A stretch of 64,000 nt of DNA from Agapanthus africanus (Eukaryota; Streptophyta; Magnoliopsida; Asparagales; Amaryllidaceae): contig CM057344.1 in NCBI GenBank assembly GCA_030015575.1, forward strand, positions 189,799,044-189,863,043. The letters are read 5' to 3'. Below are positions 1 through 10,865 of the stretch, one piece after another. The stretch's first letter is position 1; the number at the start of each line of letters is the position of its first letter. Both the position numbers and the translations under genes were made by a program. The notes under the pieces are model-generated. The model saw only the letters and a list, made by a program, of their open reading frames with translations, was not told where the DNA came from and made no database searches.

Positions 1-2008
1 TTGTCTTTATCGGGATATGTGTATTTATTGTTATTATATCTGGTTTGCAAATATTGATAAAGACTCGATACGGTAGTATACTATTGTGGCTTGTCTTTAT
101 CTTAACATGGAAAATGTCATACTCGTTATTACATATTGCGGTTACATATTGATAAAGCCCCTAGGATCTTGCTTGACTACCTGCGTTGTGATGGCGATCG
201 TACTTGTAGGAGCTGGGTAGTCCATAAACGCATCCTTAAATGGTCCCTAGTCGCGTAAGTATCGAGACTGGGCACTGATACTCCAGAGTAGACTGGTGTG
301 TACGTTTCTAGTCCCGTCGGGGGATGGTTGGTCCCGCGGCCATTGGTCTGATGCACCTAAGATAGTATACAGGTGCTCACTGGGTGTGAGTACACTGGAT
401 GGACTCGCTGAGAACTTCCATATGGTACTATACCTATCGTCAGATGGAAGTTCTCAGGTGACATGTGTACAGGTTAGTCTTTGGACCCGAGATCAGCATT
501 TGTCTCGTGTGAGTTCCCACTGAACTTTGATCACTACCCTACCACGGCTCTACTGAGTCGTGCAAACAGGTTTTGGTTGGGTTCAGTCCCGAGCTATATG
601 GAGGCAGTGAGCGATTGTCGGGGATTCGTCTCTCCCGGTATAGGGAGTCGATATCGCACTGTGATTCGATTGGTCAGGACCATAAGACCTTAGCCAAAGC
701 ACTTGGGATTTACTGATAGGTTGATCAGTAGTTTCCCGGATTGGTCCTGAACCACATAGGCACGACTTATCAGGTTGTTAGGGTCTGACGTTCACCATCC
801 CCTAGACCCGGTATGCGATACCCTTTGATGAAGAGACCGGACTGTACGGATATTGTCACGGATAGGCTCAGTAGGAGATCCGGATGAGTTTGCTCATCGG
901 CCTTCTTTTCGACAGGTACCTGGGTAGCCGTTACGTACAGCTAGTGCCGCTGACGAGCTTGTGGTTAAACCCACTGCCAGAGTACTGTCGAGTCTTTAGA
1001 GTCCCACACAGAGGGTTTCCCTGATTCAGGCGAAATGATGTAGTAGCCGTATTGGATACGTGCAGGGTTCGATCGATTGATGTACTTGGTACTCGGATTT
1101 TCGATCGAACAGTTTGTAATACTAGCCGGCTCGGGTTTGAGCCGGATTATTAAATCGGGTATTGATTTAATAATTTACGTATATATATTTCGATATATAT
1201 ATTCTAGTATTACATTCTTCGTGTTATTCTATCTCTTTTGGGCGTTCGGATTTTTATCCGATTGCCGGTATACTTGTACAGTAGACTGAAATCCGTATTT
1301 ACTACAGATTTCCTTCTAGAAGGTGGCCACCTCATTATGTATTTTCCTTTTATTTGATAATTGGAAATGAGGTGGAAAGTATAAAGTATGGGAGGAATGG
1401 TGATGACCATGATTTAATAATTCACAAATGAATTTATAATTCATTTGGAGTTACTATTGAAGCATGGTTGTTAATTGTTTATTGAAAGAATTCACACACA
1501 AAACCAAGGTGTGTGATTTTCTCTCACTTCATGCTTCATTTTCTTTTGAGCTCTCATTTTTCTCATGAGTTCCTCCCTCCTCTTGCTTTCTTCCATCTTC
1601 ATCTTCTTCCTCTTCACTAACATTCTCATGTGTTGAAAAACAAGTGAAGAGGTTAGAAAAGAGATAGTAAACACTTAGACACCCTTCACTACATCCTAGA
1701 CTACTTGGTTTAGCAACCCAAGTTCTCTAGTTTCTCCTTATAGCTGTTTCGTTAGGAGCTAGAGCTATGGATCATACTCCCCGGGTGGATCATCTACGAC
1801 AAAGCAAGGCCGGAGAACAAGCTCGATCCCGGAGGACCGATGGAGCCGGAGTTGGAGATCAAGCAAGTTCCATTTGGAGCACATGACGAGGAGGGAAGAC
1901 CGAAGGACTTGAGCCTATTGGTATATCTTTTTTCCATAGTAGATAGCTCTCCTAGTGTAGCTAGTTAGTTTTATGGAAAGATCCGGTTTTAGGGTTAATC
2001 TAGCGCCA
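1..2008 (+). repeat. LTR F, Angela/BARE-like copia, 5' end outside the window
   Basis: The sequence follows the same order of blocks as the other copia LTRs here: a stretch ending in GATAAAGCCC near 140, then the segment with the first-exon-like CGAGATC block, a GTCTGACG block near 783, and an AT-rich part near 1150-1450. The start lies just left of base 1. The right end is judged from where a gypsy-like reading frame resumes; the terminal CA is placed at about 2008, but no TSD can be checked. It is diverged from A and B and may be a solo LTR or the 3' LTR of an element lying to the left. It carries no coding region. Confidence 0.6.
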
Positions 2009-2185
2009 AGTTTTTGTTTGCACGAAAATTTTTGTTCCGCATTTGGCCACGTGAGTTGGACGGGGCACTAGGGTAACCCTTTATGATGAGGGTGGTGTCC
2101 CAGTGGGAACCGATCCAGCGGGTAGATGTCCTGCGATCCGAGTAGGCACTGAGCTGGGCTAGGCTCAGTCCTGCGCGTTTCTTGG

Positions 2186-2283
2186 GTAAGTTATGGCTTT
2201 CGACGACCTGTTTAGACTTCGTTAACTTCCTTTGCCTTTTCATTAGCGCTAACCCCCTTATGTTCGTGTGTTCTTTTTCGCAG
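2186..2283 (+). other. Predicted 98-base intron in antisense gene 1
   Basis: Donor GTAAGT follows TTCTTGG; the acceptor is TTCTTTTTCGCAG. The codon split across the junction keeps one frame from the upstream piece into the MDRSK segment. The length and T-rich 3' end are typical of plant introns. Confidence 0.55.
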
Positions 2284-2700
2284 AGCCAATGGACCGATCG
2301 AAGATCCTAGCCGCCATGGCCGCCAAGAACCAAGGAAGGAAGGCCGGGGGGTGCAAGCTCGTCCCGACCCGGTCCGAGCTCTGCCCCGTTGCTAACTCCA
2401 CCGTCCAAGCCTTCCGCCTCTCCCCAAGCACCAAAAGAATGCTGCGGGGGGAGGGTCATAAGCATGCGCGGGACTCGACGCCCCGAGCAAGAGAGAAGGA
2501 GGAGGCTGAGGCCGCCAAAATCCCCATAAAAAGGCTGAAGCGGATGGTCTCTCGGCCACATTCTACCGGGATCTTTGTGCAAGAGGGCGACTTCTACATT
2601 GAGGTCCCCTCGGGGCTCTTTGTCGCCGATAGCTTGCTTTCAGATATGGAGCAAGCAGCCGGGGGAAAGATTCCCGGGGGGACCATGAAGGCCCAGGTGG

Positions 2701-4941
2701 TGTAGGGTTACTTAGCACAACAGCAAGGTTTCTGGGGGTATCGTCCATGCCATTTTACAATTTTTTCCATGCTACTTATTCCTAACCCTAGAATCTTAAC
2801 TTGATATTTAGACAATACAATATGTAAATAACTTTACATCTAAGTATATAAGGAATACAACCTTTATAGACCGGTCCTTCACTTCAAATGCTCCATGTAG
2901 AAGTCCCTTCGCTCCAAGTAGTGATGATCCGGACTATCCGTAGGCTCTACTAGTCGAAATGAACGAGCTTGCTCAATGATCGTCGAGGCCGAAGATGATC
3001 TACTTCGAGGAGACACTAACTCAAGCTACCTCTTCACTAATTATGGATTAGTGAAGCTAACACCCTAAACTAAATGGATAATCTAGTAAAAAATGATGAA
3101 GTAGGAATTTTGCTCACTTTAGAAATCTTTTTCTCACTGATTTTCCTCACCTCCTAAACCTAGAGAGCAAAGCTCTTGATGAAGAAGAAGATGAAGAGAG
3201 ATAATGTTGTGAGAGTGAGGTTAGAAATGCAACCATTGTGAGTTTTTGTCATGCACTAACCCATGTAGAGAATAAACCATGGCTAAGTGATTAGGGTTAG
3301 GTTAATAAATATCATAGATAAAACAAAATTGGTGGACTTAGTCAATGATTCTACAAGCTTCATCCAAGCTCAACCATGACATAAATCCAAGCAATTTTGA
3401 ATTACTAAAAATAAATATAAATTCAACCATAATCAAAACCATGGTGTAAGCCTCATACACCCATGTTGCATATATAACCTAGCATATCACAATATTATAT
3501 ATCACATATATAATATTTATGTAACAAAAGAAAACAATACAATAAACAGATATCACATATATGTTAAATGTATCAAAAGTGAGAAAAAGAAATACTTAAG
3601 AGAGCATACATTAGTTAATGTAAATTAACATATCAAATATATAATTATACATTAAATTATTAAATCAACACTTAATTTAATAATCCGGCTATATCACATA
3701 TAACTGACTAATATAATATGTATCATTTTATCGAATCAACACTTGATCCGATAATCTGGCTATATCACATATAACCGGCCGATATCACATATCATGAGAA
3801 TAGAATATGGTATCACATATACGTATTAATCTCGGTCCCGCACATATCATATATGTGCTCCTACTCCATTTCGCCTGAGCCAGGAAACCTCTGTGTAAGA
3901 CTCTAAAGACTCGTCAATACGCCGGCAGTAGGTGATGATCATATCAGTCACCCACAAGCCGTCAGCGGTCAGCTAACTGTAACGGCCACCTGGGTATTGA
4001 GCGATCAGATGATCATCAAACATGCATGCTCATATCCCTGTGAATCCAATAAGCAACACTACCGTACAGTCTGGTCTCTTCGTCTGATATATTGCATATC
4101 CAGTCTAGGGGTGGTTATCGTCAGACCCCAGTAACCGATAAGTCGGGCCGATATGAGGCTCATAACGGGTCGAGAAACTACTGATAACACTTACCAGTAG
4201 ATCTCCATATCAGCCCTAGTCAGGGACTTCCTGTTATAACCAATCGAGCACAGCGCAATATCAACCCTCAATACTGGGAGAGACGAAACCCCTCCTATCG
4301 CTCATTGCCCCCATGTGATTCGGAACTGTTACTAAAATCCACCGTTTTGCACGTTCTCATGAACGTGGTAAGGAGAAATCAAAGCACAGTGGGAATCACA
4401 CAAGACTCTATGACGATCTCGGGTCTACAGACTAACATGTACCAGTGTCACCAGAGAACTGCTATCTGACGATAGGTATAATACCAACTAGGAGTTCTCG
4501 GCGAGTCCGTTCAGTGTACCCAATCTCCACTGAGCACCCGTATACCATATTTGATGTCAAACACTAATGGATATGGGATCATCCATCACCCATCATATGG
4601 GTCAAGATGCATATACGCTAGTCTACTCTGGAATATTGATGCCTTATCTTCGATACACCCTCGACTGGGAACAATTATAGGATGTACTTGTGGAGTACCC
4701 TTGGCCCCACTAGTCTGATCTCCATCATAGTCCTGGCAGTCAAGTTACACATCCTAAGGGCTTTATCAACATATGAGAGCAAGACAGTATCATAATACAA
4801 GTCTACATGTTTAGACAAAGAGCAACCAGATAGCATACTATCATGTCGAGCAAGAAAGTCCTCTCTATATATATCCAAGCATCTACTATAATATACATCA
4901 TATGTACAATAATGGCCTCTAGGGCATATACATAACTAACA
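2701..4941 (-). repeat. Solo LTR E, Angela/BARE-like copia, with a 10-bp flanking duplication
   Basis: Read on the minus strand, this 2241-bp LTR starts TGTTAGTTATGTATATGCCC and ends with GTAACCCTACA, the family's standard ends. There is no second LTR, primer site or pol, so it is a solo LTR left by LTR-LTR recombination. It interrupts antisense gene 1. The flanks are the identical 10-mer GCCCAGGTGG at 2691-2700 and 4942-4951, twice the usual 5-bp duplication. The U3 part (about 3480-3850) holds six copies of TATCACATAT. Confidence 0.9.
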
Positions 4942-4977
4942 GCCCAGGTGGCCGCCATAGTGCAGGAGGCAGTTCAG

Positions 4978-5101
4978 GTCGGTACTTGACTTTTCTTAAA
5001 ATATTATAAGTCTTATTTACTCGGTTTGAGCTTTCTAACCCGTTTGCTGCTTTCCTTGAGTCCTTCATCACTGCGCTTTCCTCGTCTCTATGGAATCCGA
5101 G
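4978..5101 (+). other. Predicted 124-base intron in antisense gene 1
   Basis: The donor is CAG|GTCGGT after the codons for QEAVQ; the acceptor is placed at AATCCGAG|GAG because it alone keeps the coiled-coil frame. The acceptor tract is weak, so a separate start at the ATG at 5090 is an alternative. Confidence 0.4.
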
Positions 5102-5695
5102 GAGGTAGCCCCGGGCATGAAAAAGGTGGGTGAATCCTCCTCGCGGGAAGAGGAACTCCGCCTCCAACTACGGCAGGCGGAGGAGAAGACGACTCTCCTC
5201 GACACTCGATTGGTCGTCGAGGGGCTGATGAACTCCAAGTTGAAGGAGTCCCATCGGCTCCTAGATGAGTCCAACCGGGCCATCCAGGCCAAGTTGGAGG
5301 AGGTGAACAGCCTCTACAACTTGATGAATAAGTTGAGGGACGCCCTCAAGAGAGATGTCCGGGTGGCCATGGACACGGTGAAGCTCGCTGAGAGACAGGA
5401 GGCGAATGCCGTGGAGGGATACAAGGCGTCTGACTAATTTTACACTGATTTTGCCGAATCCGCGGCCATTGTGTGGCACAACGCCCTCGACACCGTCAAG
5501 GAGTCTATGCCGTGGTTCGATGACATCAAGCTCCATGCTAAGTACCTCCTGTCCGAGGAAGCGCCTCAAGGGGAAGTCGCCGAGGTGGCAGTTGGGGGCG
5601 AGGCTGTCGGCGGAAGCGCCGACCCCGAGGTCACAGTTTTGGTCCCTGATGCCGGCATCGAGCAGGGCGAGATCCTTCCCGAGCGGGCGGCCTGA

Positions 5696-5974
5696 GGTTT
5701 CCTCCCTTGAAGATTTTTTTTCTTTCTTTTCTTAAAATTTTTTGAGCCTCGGGGCATTTCTGTAAGGCTGAGGGGCCCCGAATACCTTGTATTTATCTTT
5801 GATTATAAATAAGGTAATCCTTTTTCCTTTGCCCAAATGTTTGCTCGCTGCGCAAGTACTTTAGCTCGTATACTTTTTCATTGTTTAAATCTTCATTCTG
5901 CAAGTATTTTTAGCTCGTATGTCTTTTTATCTTGCAAGCGCCAGCCCGGTGTCCACCATTTCCGCACTCGCTGA
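5696..5974 (+). other. 3' flank of antisense gene 1 with a poly(A)-signal-like region
   Basis: After the stop there is a T-rich tract, then the block TGTAAGGCTGAGGGGCCC (5760-5777), then ATTATAAATAAGG near 5800. The same TAAGGCTGAGG block followed by AATAAATAAA recurs after antisense gene 2 at about 7775-7810, which suggests a shared 3'-end cassette. Nothing in this stretch codes. Confidence 0.5.
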
Positions 5975-6225
5975 CCGTTCATCGAGTAGAGTCAAGTGAT
6001 ATCCAAGTGTAGGAAGGTCGGTGTACTCCTTTTAGCCGAAGTCAAGGTGGCGATCGCTCGTCGAGTCAAACGATGGCTAAGAGTAGGAAGGTTGGTGTCC
6101 CTCCTTTTCCCCGGAGTCGAGGTGGTGATCGCGCGTCGAGTCAAACGATAACCAAGTGTAGGAAGGTCGGTGTCCTCCTTTTCCTAGGAGTCGAGATGGC
6201 GATCACGCGTCGAGTATAAACCGAT
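5975..6225. repeat. Tandem repeat of about 74-75 bp, roughly 3 copies
   Basis: The anchor GTAGGAAGG recurs at 6009, 6083 and 6158, and GTCGAGTC-type segments recur in step. Copies differ at several bases. It lies directly before the 86-bp array, in the untranslated region of element D. Confidence 0.8.
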
Positions 6226-6965
6226 TGATGGATCGAGCAAGAATCTGCTCGGCGGCCTCATGAAGAGGGTTTTTAGATCAGCTTCTTTGTAGGACAAGAA
6301 TCTACCCGCTGTGGATGGACCGAGCAGGAAGCTAATTGGTCACCTCGTCATTGAGGGCTTTGGATCCACAGTATTGATGGGCAGGAAGCTATCCACTGCG
6401 GATGGACCGAGCAGGAAGCTACTCGGTGGCCTCGTGAGGAAGGCTTTAGATCCACAGCATTGATGGGCAGGAAGCTACCTACTGCAGATGGACCAAGTAG
6501 GAAGCTACTCGGTAGCCTCATGAGGAGGGCTTTTGATCCACAATATCGTTGGGCAGGAATCTACCTGCTGCAGATGGACCGAGAAGGAAGTTACTCGGTG
6601 GCCTTATGAGGAGGCTTTTGATCCACTGCATTGATGGGCAGGAATCTACCTGCTGCAGATGAACCGAGTAAGAAGCTACTCGAGGGCCTCGTGAGGAAGG
6701 TTTTTGATCCACAGCGTCGTTGGGTAGGAAGCTACCCGCTACGGATGGAAAGAGTAGGAAGCTACTCGGTGGCCTTATGAAGAGGACTTTTGATCCACAA
6801 TATTGATGGGCAGGAAGCTACCCGCTGCGGATGGACCGAGAAGGAAGCTACTCGGCGGCCTCATGAGGAGGGCTTTTGATCCACAACATCGTTGGGCAGG
6901 AAGCTACCCACTGCGGATGGACCGAGTAGGAAGCTACTCGGTCGCCTCGCGACGAGGGCTTTATC
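6226..6965. repeat. 86-bp tandem repeat array, about 8 copies, with two hairpins per unit
   Basis: The anchor GATCCA (GATCA in the first unit) starts at 6276, 6362, 6449, 6535, 6620, 6706, 6792 and 6878, a period of 85-87 bp. Each unit has two inverted repeats around GAAG. One is of the form CCGAGTAG-GAAG-CTACTCGG (best at 6920-6943, a 10-bp perfect stem). The other is GGGTAG-GAAG-CTACCC (6722-6737). Tandem arrays between pol and the 3' LTR are a known property of Tat/Ogre-type gypsy elements, which fits this location in D. Confidence 0.9.
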
Positions 6966-7256
6966 GACTCTAAAGTATCTTCTTGGGTGTCGTTCAACCT
7001 CCATTGACCCGCAAAAGGCGGGAATGGTGACCGTCGTGGGTGACACATAGCAATGCCATATGGGGAAAGTGCAATATTCCGTGATTTGCATCGCTGTTCG
7101 AGTAAATCTCACTTTCAGTTTCGTCAAGTTTTCTCGGGGCTCTCGGGAGGTGAAGCAGAGGGGCAGAGCCCCCCGTCACGCGTGCAGCCATCGGAAGATT
7201 TTTGTTGAGGCTATAAATATTGAAGGTATATTAATTTCTTTCTAGTCTCGCACTCC
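6966..7256 (+). promoter_or_regulatory. Promoter region of antisense gene 2 with a TATA box
   Basis: TATAAATA is at 7212-7219, 38 bases before the ATG at 7257, preceded by a GC-rich stretch (7130-7190). The spacing would leave a very short leader. The rest of the stretch shows no coding potential that I can support. Confidence 0.45.
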
Positions 7257-7769
7257 ATGAAGATGGCCAGCCGCGTGTATACTATCAGGGAGATCGTTTC
7301 CCATGAAGACGTTTACTTTTACAACCTTGATCGCTCTGAGAAAACGTACAAGGCGGTGATAAGCCGTCTGGAGGGCCACTGTGGACGCTTACTTCCCCGG
7401 AGATCTCATCTCCTTCAGGTGTTGATTTATGCGATATGGAGGACTTCGCCGGGTTTGCACAATACCCTATCCCCATGGCTGATGGACGAGGCGTTCGACA
7501 AAATGCACACGGTCCACGGGCTTGGTCTGATCTCAAAGAGTAGGCGGGATCGCTCGGTAGACTTCCTTCTTGAGAGTTTCCAGCAAAGGTTGGTCATCGC
7601 TTCCTGCTCGGAGGAAGAGGATCCTCCCTCGCCCGGGGAATCCATGGCTTCTAGGGTCCACGAGTACCGTCGGAGGAAGCAGGATGAAGCTGCTCGGGAT
7701 CGGCTAGAGGAGCTTTCTTCGGTGTACCATCGACAGTGTTTCCTTAACCCCCACCCTCCTTTGTTATAA
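7257..7769 (+). CDS. Antisense gene 2 of element D, unknown function (170 aa)
   Basis: This is an uninterrupted 170-residue frame, antisense to D and just beyond the end of D's integrase. The first ATG follows a TATA box, and the 3' flank has AATAAATAAA. The protein is hydrophilic and mixed in charge. It has a Leu/Arg-rich middle (about residues 35-60), a Ser/Glu/Pro acidic patch near 115-125 and an Arg/Lys/Glu-rich stretch near 128-150 that could form a short helix. I see no signal peptide, membrane segment or catalytic motif and do not recognise a family. It survives uninterrupted while D's gag-pol has several stops, which may only reflect its short length. It may be a second exon or paralogue of the Tat aORF class. 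Confidence 0.45.
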   Translation: MKMASRVYTIREIVSHEDVYFYNLDRSEKTYKAVISRLEGHCGRLLPRRSHLLQVLIYAIWRTSPGLHNTLSPWLMDEAFDKMHTVHGLGLISKSRRDRSVDFLLESFQQRLVIASCSEEEDPPSPGESMASRVHEYRRRKQDEAARDRLEELSSVYHRQCFLNPHPPLL

Positions 7770-8055
7770 CTGTTGTAAGGCTGAGGAGCCCATAACACCT
7801 TTTGAATAAATAAACTTGTCTTTGATTGTAGTGTACCACCTCTTTTCCTCTTCTTGATACAAGTTTTATGTTTACTCAAAAATCTTCAGTGTCTTGGAAC
7901 CGAGAAAAGAATCGGTAGTCTAGAGCCCCGCGGGGGTACACAAAGTCTTTTATACAATAGGACTTAGCCTGGAAGACTTAGTTAAATGCAAAATAGGAAT
8001 TACATTATTTTGAAAGAAAATACATGTTTATTTATACAATTTAATCTTCTCGGCA
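7770..8055 (+). other. 3' flank of antisense gene 2 and spacer before the end of D's integrase
   Basis: This holds the TAAGGCTGAGGAGCCC block and AATAAATAAA near 7805-7812, then AT-rich spacer. No gene is visible. Confidence 0.5.
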
Positions 8056-8882
8056 TTATAGGGTTGAGGTGCCCCCAGCGTCTTGCAGGCGGTATGCTCC
8101 ACCGGGCAATACTTCCGTTATGAGGAATGGTCTGTCCCTCTTCGGGGAGAACTTGTGCAGTCTCTTTTGGTCCATGAACTCGTTTCTTTGTAAAACCAGA
8201 TCTCCTGTCTTGAAGGCCCGATGTTTAACTCGGGTATTGTAGTAGCGTGCAGTTTGCTGCCGGTAGGCGGCCGCTCTGATTTGCGCTCGATCCCATTTTT
8301 CCAATAAGATGCCCAAGTTGCTTCGGAGCGCCGAGGTGTTGGTTTCATCGTCAAAATGTTCTACCCTGTAACTGGGCAGTCCAATCTCCGTGGGGACCAT
8401 TACCTCGGAACCGTAGCAGAGGCTGAATAGGGTTTCTCCCGTTGGTGTTTTCTTCAATGTTTGTAATGCCTGTAGCACCCGCGATAGTTCCTCGACCCAG
8501 CCGCCTTGCCTTCCTTCCAAACGGGCTCTGAGACCGTAGATGACGCCTCGGTTCGCTATCTCGGCATGCCTTTTACATTGAGAATATGCAACCACGGCAA
8601 ACTTCATCAGTATGTGGTAGTCGCTGCAGAACTCTTTGAATTTATCATTTTCGAAGTTGGTCCCATGGTCTGTAACTATGCACCTTGGGGTTCCGAATCG
8701 AGAAATTATGTTGTTCTGCAGGAACTTTATCGTAGAGGCGACGTCCGGTTTTCTGATGGGCACGGCCTTTATCCATTTTATGAATTAATCCACAGCGACG
8801 AGGATGTATCTGTGTCCGCCCATGCCGGTGGAAAGTTGACCGACCATATCCATCCCCCATTGTGCAAACGACCAAGGGGAGC
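8056..8882 (-). pseudogene. Gypsy element D integrase, core and C-terminal part
   Basis: On the minus strand the frame reads from PWSFAQWGMDMVG through the catalytic pieces: Asp in GMDMVG, Asp in IVTDHGTNF and Glu in HAEIANR. So all three DDE residues are present. The C-terminal part contains the GDLVL segment usual for gypsy integrase tails. An in-frame TAA at 8786-8788 follows VAVD, so the copy is inactive. Element C cut the gene just upstream of the core; the N-terminal zinc-binding half is at 41387-41720. The frame closes without loss when C and one GGAGC are removed. The integrase would insert the cDNA of D in the nucleus. Confidence 0.9.
8878..8882. other. TSD of element C, left copy (GGAGC)
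   Basis: GGAGC at 8878-8882 is repeated at 41387-41391, directly outside C's TG...CA ends. This defines C as one insertion into D's integrase. Confidence 0.95.
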
Positions 8883-10843
8883 TGTAACATTTCAGAAAAA
8901 TAAATTATTATTTTTGGGAATTTTTATAATTAAATAATAAATATTATGAATATTTTATTAGTGCGGTATAATTAAATACCGATAAAGTGGAAAATAGTTG
9001 GAAAATTAAAGAAATTACTGAATTGAGGGTGTTTTATTTGATTTAAGCAAATTATGAATTTTTATAATTAATTATATACAATTTTAATGCTAATCGCGAT
9101 TAAATATCGCTAATCGTGCATTAAGCTAGTTTTGTGCATGTGGCATGCACCAAGTCATTTTCACACTTGTTACATTTTCTACCATGATCTTTTCTTATTT
9201 TTATTTGCATGGTTTGGTTTTTAAAATGAAAAGAGAAGAGAAAAGAAAAGAAAATGATAAAAAAAAAATTAGGGATGGGCAAGAGAGAGAAGAGAGAGTG
9301 AGGTCTTGTGTTGACTTTGGCCATTCTCTCCATTTCATTTCTTCTTGTTTCTCTCCTCCTTCTTCAACAATGGCAGCCCCTTCTCCCTCTCCACTTCAAA
9401 CCTCACAAACACCCTCGACCCCACCCCCAAAACATCATCCCCGCTCCATTAAAAATGTGCACAAGCCCTCTAGCTACACTTTGGACCAAGAAAGCAAGGA
9501 TTTTGGACACATGGGGCAACTCAAGAAAATTCTTGAGTTTCCAAATGAGATAATTTCATCACCATTAGCATAGTATTACTTTTACTTTAGTATCATTGCA
9601 TGTTTAGAAGTGTTTAAGTTTGATTTAGTGGGGTTAGAAAATTCCTAATTAGGGTTTGAGAGATTCTTGAGTTGGGATTGTGTAATTGAGTTTAGTAGAG
9701 ACCTTACAACCCCTGTGGTGATTGATTAAAGACCTAAACCTGAGACTAGAACCCCAATTAGCGAACTTACAAATCCCCGATATCGTATTTTCTGGAAATT
9801 GTGTAGGGAAAATGAAATAGGCTAACACACGGGGACCTAGAAAATTATTTAGCGAAGACTGAGATTTGTGCAGGTGACCAGAAGCATATCCTAAAGACCC
9901 GAGCCCCTACCCAACCCCCCAGGCCGCAAATTAATTCATCCTAGCCGTAAATTGCGGCCAGGTTATGGTTGTTTTGCCTCGTGTTGGTTCTGTGGCTCCT
10001 TTATCTGTAATCTAGACCCTAGGCATATGCAAAATTGGGTAATTTCACTTATGGTAAAATCTGGAGCATGTTTTCTAAGTTTCTGAATTCGTTTTGCGGA
10101 TTTTAATGAATTTGGTTGTGGTTTTTGATATTGTGTTTCCGTCGTGTGGCGTTTGAACGTCAACGGCTAAGGTTACTGATCGTATTTTGCATGCGAGGCT
10201 ATAGATTTTGACCTATGAGTGGAACGTGTGCCGTTTTGGTTTCCGACTTGATTTTAAAACGCATTTGCGATGTGTTATGATATGTAGGTACCCCATGGAG
10301 ATTTCGAGACAATGAAGAAGAGGATGGCTGCATCGACATCAGCAAGCAAGAGCAGGTGAGTAGATATATATCTACGGGGGAAGTCGGGTGGATGGCGTAT
10401 AGCACCCCCGCAGTTCGCAGTGTAGTGTATGATACATATTATATGGATATATTCATATTTTTATTTTGAGATTTTGAATATCTAGATAGACTTTGGGAGT
10501 CATGGATAACTTTAGTGTAATTGGATGATGGCGTCATTAGTTAGTTTAGTCGTGAACCCTAGAATAAGGTTTACACCCACACGCACACACATGTTTACAT
10601 TGTTTTACTTGTGCGTTTATGGGGATATGTATATATATATATACACACACACACATAGGTATGGGACTATGTATATATATATACGTATACTTATACATGG
10701 ATGATGAGGATTGTTTATAGTACTGGGAGATGAGTTGATGAGATTGGGCATGATGCCCTGAGATCGGTGATATGATTTGATTCGTATTATGAGATACGAC
10801 ATGAGATTATAACGGGCCTTTAGGCGTGTGTTTTCATACCACG

Positions 10844-10865
10844 TATATATATATATATATATATT
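10844..10865. repeat. AT microsatellite
   Basis: A run of alternating AT in C's 5' LTR; the partner LTR has a much shorter run near 38780. Confidence 0.9.

Larger units (their letters stand above)
2009..5695 (+). pseudogene. Antisense gene 1 of gypsy element D (Tat-type aORF), with introns, broken by solo LTR E
   Basis: This plus-strand gene lies antisense to D, between D's integrase and its 3' side. Exon pieces are about 2009-2185, 2284-2700 continuing at 4952-4977, and 5102-5695. The reading frame holds across both proposed splice junctions, and across the LTR if one copy of the 10-base duplication is removed. In order the protein has an N-part starting near MDRSKILAAM, a basic segment rich in Arg, Glu and Lys, a heptad-like coiled coil at about 5110-5400, and an acidic Val/Glu/Gly tail. 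In-frame stops at 2074, 2143 and 5435 plus the LTR make it a pseudogene. Antisense ORFs at this place are known in Tat-lineage elements; resemblance to the 'putative gypsy type transposon' family is my inference. The function is unknown. Confidence 0.6.

Noticed and set aside
5975-6965. CRISPR-like array
   Set aside because: Units are contiguous 74-86 bp repeats without unique spacers, in a plant retroelement; it is a minisatellite.
7285-7879. Minus-strand frames opposite antisense gene 2
   Set aside because: They overlap the plus-strand frame with its TATA box and poly(A)-like signal, and D's integrase has already ended; most likely shadow frames.
9145-9573. Small conserved gene duplicated at 9145-9573 and 37210-37515
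   Set aside because: The copies are the two LTRs of element C, so similarity is by replication; the frames contain indels and low-complexity Ser/Pro runs.
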